Below, in pieces: positions 34,320 through 45,900 of a stretch of 64,000 bases of DNA (the stretch's first letter is position 1; each line of letters starts with the position of its first letter). Source of the DNA: Bolinopsis microptera. Taxonomy: Eukaryota > Ctenophora > Tentaculata > Lobata > Bolinopsidae. The translations under genes and the position numbers were made by a program. The stretch spans positions 20,267,240 through 20,331,239 of the forward strand of contig NC_087074.1 in NCBI RefSeq assembly GCF_026151205.1, written 5' to 3'. Under the pieces are notes generated by a model. The model was not told the origin of the DNA, searched no databases, and saw nothing but the letters and a program-made list of their open reading frames with translations.

Positions 34320-36999
34320 GGACACGTTCATTGAAGTTTGAGGATATTGGTAAATTTCTAAAATAGCGTTTTCGACGATAGTGGCTTAATTTTAGCATCT
34401 ATTAATCTAGCGTGTTCATAAGTTCTGAACATTAGCCACGTGACCCATACTCCCATATGCACTGCTCAGAAATAAAATGTATTGCTTTTAGGCACTATAA
34501 TGTAAAAAATGTCACATTTTTGTGACATTGTTTACCATAGCTGCCCAATTATCATTCCTTGGTCTGAAATATAGTAGATTAGGTCAATCTAACAATTATG
34601 ATACAACATTGGTTAAAGGGCACGGATCGAACGGCTTTAAGGCAATATTTCGTAAACTTTGTCACACTCAGAATACGAGACCTCTTTTCTACTGTGAGGT
34701 GTCCTCAAAACCCTTTCAACTCATTATTTGATGGTTCTTCTGCCAATCATAGCCCTAAAATATGTTGTTTTGAAAAGTTAGCTAATACATGCACTTGGTT
34801 ATTGGGAAATGATGTAAATTCTGTCACATTATATGGAATTTGAAATTCTGGGTGAATTTCCGAAATCATTTATATCTGATTTTGGTTTGGAAGGCGGGAA
34901 AACTCTATATAAGGACGATACACGGATACAGTTTATTCAATTATAGGGCAGTTGATGTAAACATCGTCACAAAATGATACGACATCGTAAATAGGTTACA
35001 TTTTGCGGGGAAAATCTATATAAGGACGATACACGGATACAGTTTATTCAAGTATAGGGCAGTTGTTGTAAACATCGTCACAAAATGATACGACATCGTA
35101 AATAGGTTACATTTTGCGGGAAAACTCTATATAAGGACGATACACGGATACAGTTGATTCAGGTATAGGGCAGTTGATGTAAACATCGTCACAAAATGAT
35201 ACGACATCGTGAATAAGTTAAATTTTGCGGGAAAACTCTATATAAGGACGATACACGGCTACAGTTGATTCAAGTATAGGGCAGTTGATGTAAACATCGT
35301 CACAAAATGATAAGACATCATAAATAGGTTAAATTTGGAAACAATGATTATAGAATGAAATAGTCTGTGATTAACATATTACATACATTATAAAATGGGC
35401 AGGGGTTTTTATATTTCCTGTATCTCTGTATTAATCATTTCGGACTGTAATTAGGACTGTTCACGTGAAAGAAATTGTATCTAAATTTTACAATGACGTA
35501 CTCGTATGTGACGAAATTTACATTTCTTGACCCTATTTTGAAGAACCATACCTCGGTTAGAATTCAATGTTCTTCCAGGAATTATTGGTTGGTTATTGTT
35601 TAGCAAAATAGAACTCAAGTTTAACAATGCTGAGTTTAATTTTACTAAGTTACTGAAATGTGACGAAATTTACTTTTCCTGCCCCAACAGTATAATTTCA
35701 ATGTGATGAAAAATTGGCATGGGTTTCTATATTTCCTGTATAAATCCATTCTAACTATAATAAGGACTATTGGTAGGAAATAAAATCTATCTAAATTTTA
35801 AAATTACGTATGTGACGAAATTTACATTTCTTGCCCCTATTTTAAAGAACCATACCTCAGTTAAAATTCAATTTTCTTCCAGGAATTATTGGTTGGTTAT
35901 TTTTCAGCAAATCAGAACCCAAGTTTAACAATGCTGAGTTTGATATCACTAATTTACCGAAATGTGACGAAATTTACTTTTCCTGCCCCAACAGTATAAT
36001 TTCAATGTGATGAAAAATGGGCATGGGTTTCTATATTTCCTGTATAAATCCATTCTAGCTATAATAAGGGCAGTTGATATGAAAGAAAATCTATCTAACT
36101 AATGCTATGGCTGATGTGACGAAATTTACATTTCTTGCCCCTATTTTGAAGAATCATACCTCAATTAGTATATAATGTTACTTTATCACCATCACTATGT
36201 CGATAAATTAGTTATTTTGCCAACACGGAGCAAATAAAGTTATAATATTTTTTTTGTGACGAAATTTACAAATTTTTACCCTGTTCAGGTGTTGAAATTT
36301 TGCCAATGTTAACATATCACTGCCATATAATAATTTATATGACCGGGCGACCGGCGTATGGTTGAAATATTGTTAATTGATCCATAGTACGTAATATAGG
36401 GTGTTTAAGTTGGTATACTAATATTTACTCAATTTCACACATGTTGAGATATCATACAAATTTATGTGACTAAATTTACCTATTTCTGCCTTCTGTATTT
36501 GTATTTGCCTATAACAATGAAGTATGTGAACAATTCCAAACACATTCAGCTCACAAAATAATGCTAGACTATTCGGCATTTCTTGTCAGGATGTCATAAA
36601 CATCCCTCATATAAATTTCTTAAATGTGTGACGGAGTTTACATGGTGCTACCATTTAACGAAAAAAGTCGCTAAATATGTAGATAATAGTCATATGCAAC
36701 TATCCTATAAATTTGAAATTCGAAAATTTGGTCAAACACGGCAACAAGGGGTCCATATAAACTCTGTCACGTTTTTATAGTGTGACAAAGTTTACAACTC
36801 ACTGCCGGCCGCATTTAAGCGATATCTTATCGTCTGATAAAGATATCGTTATGCGACAAAGTTTATCTAGAGGATGAAACGATTATCCTAACCATTGAGG
36901 GTTTATATAGTTTTATAGTGTGACACATTTTACATCATCGTGCCATTTAGTAGGGTCACTAATATTTACCAATATCCTCAAACTTCAATGAACGTGTCC
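34320..36999. mobile_element. non-coding TIR DNA transposon, 2.68 kb, 4-bp target duplication
   Basis: Terminal inverted repeats of about 36 bp begin GGACACGTTCATTGAAGTTT on the left; the right end is the exact complement, finishing at 36999. ACTT is duplicated on both sides (34316-34319 and 37000-37003). Removing the insert plus one ACTT leaves the host LINE continuous across GLKLS. No transposase ORF; all frames are short. The interior carries many copies of a GTGAC-n(2-5)-TTTAC motif, reversed (GTAAA...GTCAC) in the left half and forward in the right half, spaced roughly 100-250 bp. TSD length is compatible with Sola- or Chapaev-like families; assignment is not possible from this copy. Confidence 0.85.
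34892..35335. repeat. four ~113-bp tandem repeats in the TIR transposon
   Basis: Four near-identical units containing GGACGATACACGGATACAGT, GTAAACATCGTCACAAAATG and ACATCGTAAATAGGTTA. Each carries one reversed GTAAA..GTCAC motif, so the repeat multiplies that motif near the left end. Confidence 0.8.
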
Positions 37000-38202
37000 A
37001 CTTAGTTTCAGCCCGTTATCGGTACACCAGCTCATGATGGCTTCAAGACTTTTCTGCGTCATCTCCCTGAGATGATCTGCATCAAAGCCCTGATTTCCAC
37101 CTTTTGCCGGTCCCTCCAACGTGGCTAGTAATGCGAGGTCGTCCGCAAACCCTTGCAGGTCACATGGGATCTTGTCTCTGGTGTATGACAGGAGACTGTC
37201 GACCAGGTTCCATAAGAATGGTGACAGGATTCCACCTTGCGGACAGCCTTTTCTAATGACGATGGATTTCTTGCATCCGTTTAGTTCCACGTTTGTGGTC
37301 CTATTTTGGAGTAGAGACATAATCCATTTATTGACTGACGATGACTCACATTTCCGGTTCAGGGCCTTCTCTATAGATTTGAATGCTACATTGTCGAAGG
37401 CCCTTTTGACGTCTAAAAACGTTCCTAGAGCCATACCGGAGCTTATGATTGTTCGTTCTATTTTGTGTACTATTTTGTGTAAAGCTGTCTCAGTTGAGGC
37501 ACCTTTCACAAATCCGTATTGTTTTTTGTTAAGCTTTGAGTATATCTTAAGGTCTACCTCCATATGCCACAACACTATACGTTCCATCCACTTGAGTGGT
37601 ACTGGAGCCAGGGTGATGGTTCTCAGTTCTGTAGGATTTAGGGTTATAGTAGTCAGTTTTCCCCGGTTTTGGTAGGAAAATACCTGTCGAGTTGCGCCAA
37701 CTGTCAGGAACGTATCCACTTTCAAAGCTTGCCTTTGCTAGTTTTGTGAAGGCATCGCTTATGAGTGGTAGTCCCTTCTGTAGCATTATTTGGCGAACTC
37801 CGTCAGGTCCACTGGCTTTTAAACCGTAAAATTCTTGTACTGACTTCTCAACTCTACCTCTGGAGAAGATAGTGTTGGATGTCCATTTATTGGTACTAAC
37901 TGCCGGAGTCTCTACGGCAGTCGGATTGTTGTTTTGGTCCTGCTGAGATCCTGGTGTCGTGGCGAAGTGGGCGTCCACCATGACTGCCAGTGTTTCAGCT
38001 GGGGATACTGTAAGATTGCCACCAGGCTTTCTCACTGTCCCCAATCGGGAAGTTTTGTTGTTTTTCATAATCGCAGATATTCTCTTTGAACATGACTTTG
38101 CTTCCATGTTCTTACAGAATTCCTTGAATTTGGATGATTCAGTGCGTCCTATTAGTCTGTTGTACTCCGCTTGGTGAGAGCGTAGTTCAGACCATTCTTT
38201 GA
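36985..38202 (-). pseudogene. LINE reverse transcriptase, N-terminal half
   Basis: On the minus strand, from the 5' truncation at 38202: FYGLKASGPDGVRQIMLQKG, WRNSTGIFLPKPGK, then a frameshift near 37620 into LKWMERIVLWHM, QYGFVKGASTETALH, FLDVKRAFDNVAF, RKGCPQGGILSPFLWNLV, QGFADDLALLA and WCTDNGLKLS. The frame stops at the inserted transposon. Catalytic FADD is present. At least two lesions (a frameshift and the insertion) plus the 5' truncation make it dead. Upstream open sequence to 38202 (SELRSHQAEYNRL) belongs to the linker before RT. Confidence 0.88.
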
Positions 38203-38212
38203 CTCAGAAGTC

Positions 38213-39600
38213 ACAAGGGGGTTAAATAATAGGAGACAAAGAAGGGCTAAAATTGGTTTTTAATTATAAGCTTTCTTTCTCAAACTCTCTTACAAATAAT
38301 TAATTCAAAAATTAAATCTCTGGTACACCCACGGAATTCCGATTCGTACTCATCACTACTCAGACCAGATTTTTAATTTAAACATCTCGGTCATCACTAT
38401 GTAACTATTATAAATAACTAAGTTGAAAACGGGTTTACAAAAGAAATTAATGTTCCCAATTAAATCTAGGTACATAAATATAATCAATAATCATCATCAC
38501 TCAGTTAAACAAAAAATTTCAGTTAAACAAAAATTTCAATTTTATGCCATTTATTACAGATTAAACAAGTTTACAATAAATCAATTTGATATTTAACGGA
38601 ATCCTAATTCAATGTGCAGTATGGTTGTCACTCTTTAAATAGATTAGATATAGGTTGACGGGGCAAAGGAGTGTGCGTGCTGTTCGCTATTGCTCACACC
38701 AAACGGCAACCTAGTAAATGTTTTGTATGAACACCGGTCTCCATAACGATACAAAATTAGGATTGTAGAATTTATTGTATAACTATTAGTGCAGTGGAGG
38801 TAGCGGTGTGGTGCATTAATAGAGTGACAGCCTACTGATTTAGAGTTGTTTTTAAGTGAGCATAATGGGTGTATTTTTAGATCTAATGGCAACTTTAAAA
38901 TTTCTTTTAATCATTTATTAAATATCAGTTTAAAAATATATAAATCTGGAATCTGTTCACTCTGTGAACCAGTCCTATAAAAATTTCAAAAACCCTCCTA
39001 AATTAAATATTAAAAACGTCTCAGTAATGGAAATAGTCATACAATTAAAAATTAACCAAATTCTTAATATCTACCTAAGAGAAAAATACCTACCTAAGTC
39101 AATTTCTACCTGTAATACACTAAATATTAGGTTAAATACATAGGTGGTGGAGTCAGCACACATTTACCAAAATCAAAATTGTTCAATAGGAGGAGCCTGT
39201 GGGCCGAGATCACTGGATTAAATTTGATGAAGGGGATTGTTTTCAAATGACAGCTGCATTATGTCATAATCGCTTGTGGTCCATGCCGAATCATTATAAG
39301 CATGTTGCAGCTTTAGAAGTGCCTTTTTCAGGCGACTTTTAGCAAGGCTAATCTTGTAGGAGTAGTCAAAGAGCTTAAGTTTAGGTGCAATTGTGTTCCA
39401 AATTTTGGTGGAGAGACTCAGTTCATAGATTTGAATTTATTTATCGTAATATAGTCATGGTATCTCGAATGAAAGTAATAAAAAACCCATCTTCAAATTA
39501 AAAACAAAAATCAAAATAACTGCTATATTATTAATAACAATAATAATAACTATCTTAACATGTCTCAGCAGTAAGCGTGCCTCTCTTTGCTTAAACTCAC
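38213..39600. other. no gene seen (~1.4 kb)
   Basis: AT-rich DNA with many in-frame stops on both strands. No RNA gene, LTR or protein domain recognised. It is not obviously repetitive within the window. Confidence 0.4.
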
Positions 39601-39601
39601 T

Positions 39602-42600
39602 GTATCATCCAGCACTACATTCCCCGACTGTGTCCTCTGTCTGTGCTCCTTGTCGTCCTGTACCAGGTCCCCGGACTGTGCCCTCTGTCTGTGCTCCTTG
39701 TCGTCCTGTACCAGGTCCCCCGACTGTGTCCTCTGTCTGTGCTCCTTGTCGTCCTGTACCAGGTCCCCGGACTGTGTCCTCTGTCTGTGCTCCTTGTCGT
39801 CCTGTACCAGGTCCCCGGACTGTGTCCTCTGTCTGTGCTCCTTGTCGTCCTGTACCAGGTCCCCGGACTGAGTCCTCTGTCTGTGCTCCTTGTCGTCCTG
39901 TACCAGGTCCCCGGACTGACGGACTGTGTCTGTGCTCCTTGTCGTCCTGTACCAGGTCCCCGGACTGTGTCCTCTGTCTGTGCTCCTTGTCGTCCTGTAC
40001 CAGGTCCCCGGACTGTGCCCTCTGTCTGCGCTCCTTGTCGTCCTGTACCAGGTCCCCGGACTGTGTCCTCTGTCTGTGCTCCTTGTCGTCCTGTACCAGG
40101 TCCCCGGACTGTGTCCTCTGTCTGTGCTCCTTGTCGTCCTGTACCAGGTCCCCCGACTGTGCCCTCTGTCTGTGCTCCTTGTCGTCCTGTACCAGGTCCC
40201 CGGACTGTGTCCTCTGTCTGTGCTCCTTGTCGTCCAGCACTACATTCCCCGACTGTGTCCTCTGTCTGTGCTCCTTGTCGTCCTGTACCAGGTCCCCGGA
40301 CTGTGTCCTCTGTCTGTGCTCCTTGTCGTCCTGTACCAGGTCCCCGGACTGTGTCCTCTGTCTGTGCTCCTTGTCGTCCTGTACCAGGTCCCCGGACTGT
40401 GCCCTCTGTCTGTGCTCCTTGTCGTCCTGTACCAGGTCCCCGGACTGACGGACTGTGTCTGTGCTCCTTGTCGTCCTGTACCAGGTCCCCGGACTGTGTC
40501 CTCTGTCTGTGCTCCTTGTCGTCCTGTACCAGGTCCCCGGACTGTGTCCTCTGTCTGTGCTCCTTGTCGTCCTGTACCAGGTCCCCGGACTGTGTCCTCT
40601 GTCTGTGCTCCTTGTCGTCCTGTACCAGGTCCCCGGACTGTGTCCTCTGTCTGTGCTCCTTGTCGTCCTGTACCAGGTCCCCGGACTGTGCCCTCTGTCT
40701 GTGCTCCTTGTCGTCCTGTACCAGGTCCCCGGACTGACGGACTGTGTCTGTGCTCCTTGTCGTCCTGTACCAGGTCCCCGGACTGTGTCCTCTGTCTGTG
40801 CTCCTTGTCGTCCTGTACCAGGTCCCCGGACTGTGCCCTCTGTCTGTGCTCCTTGTCGTCCTGTACCAGGTCCCCGGACTGACGGACTGTGTCTGTGCTC
40901 CTTGTCGTCCTGTACCAGGTCCCCGGACTGTGTCCTCTGTCTGTGCTCCTTGTCGTCCTGTACCAGGTCCCCGGACTGTGCCCTCTGTCTGTGCTCCTTG
41001 TCGTCCTGTACCAGGTCCCCGGACTGTGTCCTCTGTCTGTGCTCCTTGTCGTCCTGTACCAGGTCCCCGGACTGTGTCCTCTGTCTGTGCTCCTTGTCGT
41101 CCTGTACCAGGTCCCCGGACTGTGCCCTCTGTCTGCGCTCCTTGTCGTCCTGTACCAGGTCCCCGGACTGTGCCCTCTGTCTGTGCTCCTTGTCGTCCTG
41201 TACCAGGTCCCCGGACTGTGTCCTCTGTCTGTGCTCCTTGTCGTCCTGTACCAGGTCCCCGGACTGTGTCCTCTGTCTGTGCTCCTTGTCGTCCAGCACT
41301 ACATTCCCCGACTGTGTCCTCTGTCTGTGCTCCTTGTCGTCCTGTACCAGGTCCCCGGACTGTGCCCTCTGTCTGTGCTCCTTGTCGTCCTGTACCAGGT
41401 CCCCGGACTGACGGACTGTGTCTGTGCTCCTTGTCGTCCTGTACCAGGTCCCCGGACTGTGTCCTCTGTCTATGCTCCTTGTCGTCCTGTACCAGGTCCC
41501 CGGACTGTGCCCTCTGTCTGTGCTCCTTGTCGTCCTGTACCAGGTCCCCGGACTGTGTCCTCTGTCTGTGCTCCTTGTCGTCCTGTACCAGGTCCCCGGA
41601 CTGTGTCCTCTGTCTGTGCTCCTTGTCGTCCAGCACTACATTCCCCGGACTGTGTCCTCTGTCTGTGCTCCTTGTCGTCCAGCACTACATCCCCCGGACT
41701 GTGCCCTCTGTCTGTGCTCCTTGTCGTCCACCACTACATTCCCCGGACTGTGCCCTCTGTCTGTGCTCCTTGTCGTCCTGTACCAGGTCCCCGGACTGTG
41801 CCCTCTGTCTGTGCTCCTTGTCGTCCTGTACCAGGTCCCCGGACTGTGCCCTCTGTCTGTGCTCCTTGTCGTCCTGTACCAGGTCCCCGGACTGTGTCCT
41901 CTGTCTGTGCTCCTTGTCGTCCTGTACCAGGTCCCCGGACTGTGCCCTCTGTCTGTGCTCCTTGTCGTCCTGTACCAGGTCCCCGGACTGTGTCCTCTGT
42001 CTGTGCTCCTTGTCGTCCTGTACCAGGTCCCCGGACTGTGCCCTCTGTCTGCGCTCCTTGTCGTCCAGTACCAGGTCCCCGGACTGTGCCCTCTGTCTGC
42101 GCTCCTTGTCGTCCTGTACCAGGTCCCCGGACTGTGTCCTCTGTCTGTGCTCCTTGTCGTCCTGTACCAGGTCCCCGGACTGTGTCCTCTGTCTGTGCTC
42201 CTTGTCGTCCTGTACCAGGTCCCCGGACTGTGTCCTCTGTCTGTGCTCCTTGTCGTCCTGTACCAGGTCCCCGGACTGTGCCCTCTGTCTGTGCTCCTTG
42301 TCGTCCTGTACCAGGTCCCCGGACTGTGCCCTCTGTCTGTGCTCCTTGTCGTCCTGTACCAGGTCCCCGGACTGTGTCCTCTGTCTGTGCTCCTTGTCGT
42401 CCTGTACCAGGTCCCCGGACTGTGCCCTCTGTCTGCGCTCCTTGTCGTCCTGTACCAGGTCCCCGGACTGTGCCCTCTGTCTGTGCTCCTTGTCGTCCTG
42501 TACCAGGTCCCCGGACTGTGTCCTCTGTCTGTGCTCCTTGTCGTCCTGTACCAGGTCCCCGGACTGTGTCCTCTGTCTGTGCTCCTTGTCGTCCAGCACT

Positions 42601-42787
42601 ACATTCCCCGACTGTGTCCTCTGTCTGTGCTCCTTGTCGTCCTGTACCAGGTCCCCGGACTGTGCCCTCTGTCTGTGCTCCTTGTCGTCCTGTACCAGGT
42701 CCCCGGACTGACGGACTGTGTCTGTGCTCCTTGTCGTCCTGTACCAGGTCCCCGGACTGTGTCCTCTGTCTATGCTCCTTGTCGTCC
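39602..42787. repeat. 48-bp minisatellite, left block
   Basis: About 66 units of a 48-bp repeat with GTGTCCTCTGTCTGTGCTCC, TTGTCGTCCTGTACCAGG and TCCCCGGACT. Variants: GTGCCC for GTGTCC, GCGCTCC for GTGCTCC, CAGCACTACATTC replacing TGTACCAGGTC, and an 8-bp ACGGACTG duplication that shifts frame and marks higher-order units. Because 48 is a multiple of three and the unit lacks stops in most frames, ORFs of hundreds of codons appear on both strands; none has other coding evidence. Confidence 0.92.
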
Positions 42788-42845
42788 TGTTATATTTCTT
42801 GTTTATTTGTTTCAGTTATTTTAATACTAATGTTTATAATGTTTC

Positions 42846-42934
42846 AGAATGTTTTAACCTCAGTGTGATTAAGTCTAAATGAACAAAGAGTTTTACTTAT
42901 ACTTCATTTAATCACACTGAGGTTAAAACATTCT
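42846..42934 (+). promoter_or_regulatory. 27-bp perfect inverted repeat spanning LTR and primer site
   Basis: Positions 42846-42872 inside the 5' LTR are perfectly complementary to 42908-42934, which begin one base after the LTR end, exactly where a primer-binding site should be. The primer-site strand begins TTAATCACACTGAGGTTAAA; it has no TGG, so a tRNA primer is not indicated. The layout matches the self-priming arrangement of Tf1-type elements, where the 5' end of the RNA folds onto the primer site. Confidence 0.7.
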
Positions 42935-42942
42935 CAAATTAT

Positions 42943-45900
42943 TTGTTATATAGTAGTGTTGAAAGTATTAAAACTCTATTAAAAAGTTCATCTCTCAACG
43001 CAATTGTTAATAACAATGAATCAGTGTCAGATTCAGAAGGGTGTGCTAACCATGATGACAACTTCGTAGTAGCTGCCCCATTTCAATTCTCCTGTTATTT
43101 CTGCGGTGGGCCCAAACCGCACACAAACAGACAGGCCTGTCCTGCTTTTAACTCTAACTGCAACGGTTGTGGAATTCAGGGACATTTCCAGAAAGTCTGC
43201 AAAGCCGGTCGCCAATCTCAAGTTCGGGGCGGCAGTGCCCGCGGCAAGAATCGACGTAACAATCAATATCGTAGCTCTCAGAATATGACATCATCAGCAG
43301 TCCCTCACAGTAGCTCTCAATCCCAAAACGGGACATCATCGGCTCTTCACAACCATTATCTTGCAGCTTCGCCTCCATGCTTGTCCAAGAGTATTACCAG
43401 AGTCCTTGTCAATGGAAGAGAGCTTGATGCCTTGGTAGATTCTGGAAGTTCAGCAACTTTTCTCAGTAATGCCAGTGTCCGGAAGCATCAATGGGACATT
43501 AATCGCGGAGACCATGCACCTGTCAGTATGGCCTCTTCATCCCACATCTCTCATCCTGTCGGTCACTGTACAGTAGATGTTCATTTCAATGGTGAATTAT
43601 TACCAAATCAAACGATTGTGGTAATGAAGGACTTATGTGCTGATATGATCATAGGACTAGATATCCTTTCTGATTACAAATCCGTGACATTGGAGTTTGG
43701 AGGCCACAAACCTCCTACTATTGTATCTGCAGCTGCTTGTCTCATCAAAACACCTAAGCTCTTTGGACAATTAGAGGGAGACAGCCACCCTATAAGTATC
43801 AAATCAGGGAGATATTCTAACATTGATAAAACATTTATCAGAGTCGAGGTTAAAAAGCTGCTAGAAGCAGGAATCATTAAAGAGTGCGAGTCTCCATGGA
43901 GAGCCCAGGTCCTGGTCCACCAAGGGAATGAGAATCACAAGAAACGCCTTGTCATCGATTACTCCCAAACGATAAACAGATTTACTAAATTGGATGCTTA
44001 TCCAGTCCCTCGAATCGACGAGATGGTAGAAGATATCTCAAAGCGCAAGTACTACAGTACACTTGATCTCTCATCTGCTTACCACCAGGTCCCTATTGCC
44101 GAAGACGAGCAAGAATATACCGCTTTCGAAGCTGATGGTAAGCTCTACTGTTTCATGTTTATCCCTTTCGGGGTGACTAACGGAGTGTCTGCCTTTCAAA
44201 GAACTGTCAACGATATCATAGCTGCAGAACACCTATCTGGTGTATACGTATATGTTGATAATATCACCATCGTAGGCATGACTAAGGAGGAGCATGATAA
44301 TAACCTAGCAGAATTCCTTACAGCTGCTGCTAAGTACAATCTTGAATTTAATGATAGTAAAACAGTGTCCGGGGTCACTTCGATTAAGCTTCTTGGATAT
44401 CTTGTTAGTCATAATTCCATAAAGCCCGATCCTGACAGAATACAACCTCTCCTGGGTATGCCTGCACCCAACAATGACAAATCCCTAAAGAGTGTACTTG
44501 GCTTGTTCGCTCATTACTCTAGGTGGGTCAAGAACTTTTCAGACAAGATTCACCCCCTGTCCCATGTCACTTCATTTCCTCTCAATGACAAACAGATAAA
44601 AGCATTTCAACTGTTAAAATCTGAAATTGCCAAAGCTGTCCTGGCCACGCCTGATCCTAATCTTCCTTTTACTCTAGAAACGGATGCATCAGACTATGCA
44701 ATTGGCGCTACTCTCTGTCAATCCACTCGACCGATTGCATTCTTCTCCAGAACTCTTAACTCATCGGAGCGCAATCATCACTCAGTAGAGAAAGAAGCTT
44801 ACGCTATCGTGGAGGCAATTCGTAAATGGAAACACTACCTCCTAGGGTCCCAATTCACTGTCATCACGGATCAACAGTCAGTTTCCTTCATGTTCGGTCT
44901 CTTAAACCATGGTAAAATTAAGAACGATAAAATAACCCGTTGGAGGATCGAACTTTCGCCTTATGCATTTGACATTATGCACAGGCCTGGAAAAGATAAC
45001 CTTCCAGCCGATGCTTTATCTCGATTAGTGTATCCTCATTGCTCAGCGATCACTAGTCTAAAAGCCTTACATGATCAGCTTTGCCATCCAGGAGTAACGC
45101 GTATGTCTCACTTTGTTCGCTCTCGGAATCTTCCTTTCTCTGTGGAAGATATTAAGAAAATGACAAGATCCTGCAGGGATTGTGCCGAGGTTAAGCCACG
45201 TTATTTTAAACCTCAACAGCCCCAGCATCTTATAAAAGCTACGGCCCCATTTGAGCGTTTGAACCTGGATTTCAAGGGACCACTCCCAACAAACACGAAA
45301 AACAAATTCATCCTCACTATCGTAGATGAATATTCTCGCTACCCCTTTGCTTTTCCCTGTACCGACACTTCCACCGATTCTGTCAAAAGCTGTCTAACGT
45401 CAATCTTTGGAGTATTTGGCATGCCGTCCTTCATTCACTCCGATCAGGGTAGTGGGTTCATGTCTGCAGAACTCAAGAAATGGCTACTAGAAAAAGGCAT
45501 TGCTACAAGCCGTTCTTCACGTTTTAATCCCCAAGGAAACGGTCAAGTGGAGAAATACAATGGAACAGTGTGGAAGGCTGTACAATTAGCCTTAAGGACG
45601 AGAAAACTTCCACTAAAACTTTGGGAGCAGGTGATTACTGATGCTTTACATTCTATACGGTCCCTCCTATGCACTGCAACTAACGATACCCCTCACGAAC
45701 GTGTGTTTAATTTTCCTCGTAAATCAACAACTGGTAGCTCTCTTCCTGGGTGGCTAACAGATAACTCTAAAGCACTAATGAAACGTCACACCAATCGATC
45801 AAAGTACGATCCTCTCGTAGAAGAAGTGGAGCTTCTGGACGTCAATCCTAACACCAGTCATGTCAGAACTGGAGAAGGGGTAGAGCTGACGGTCTCCAAT

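Larger units (their letters stand above)
32640..38202 (-). mobile_element. 5'-truncated RNase-H LINE with 10-bp target duplication
   Basis: Bounded by CTCAGAAGTC at 32630-32639 and 38203-38212. On the minus strand the 3' end is A-rich (CGAAGAAAAAA), as expected for target-primed insertion. The element is cut 5' within the region before the reverse transcriptase, so the endonuclease is missing. It is interrupted by a DNA transposon at 34320-36999. RT with an ADDL-type catalytic motif plus a C-terminal RNase H places it in the I/R1/LOA-like assemblage. Confidence 0.85.

Noticed and set aside
39602-42787. CRISPR-like array
   Set aside because: Units are contiguous without unique spacers and the genome is eukaryotic.
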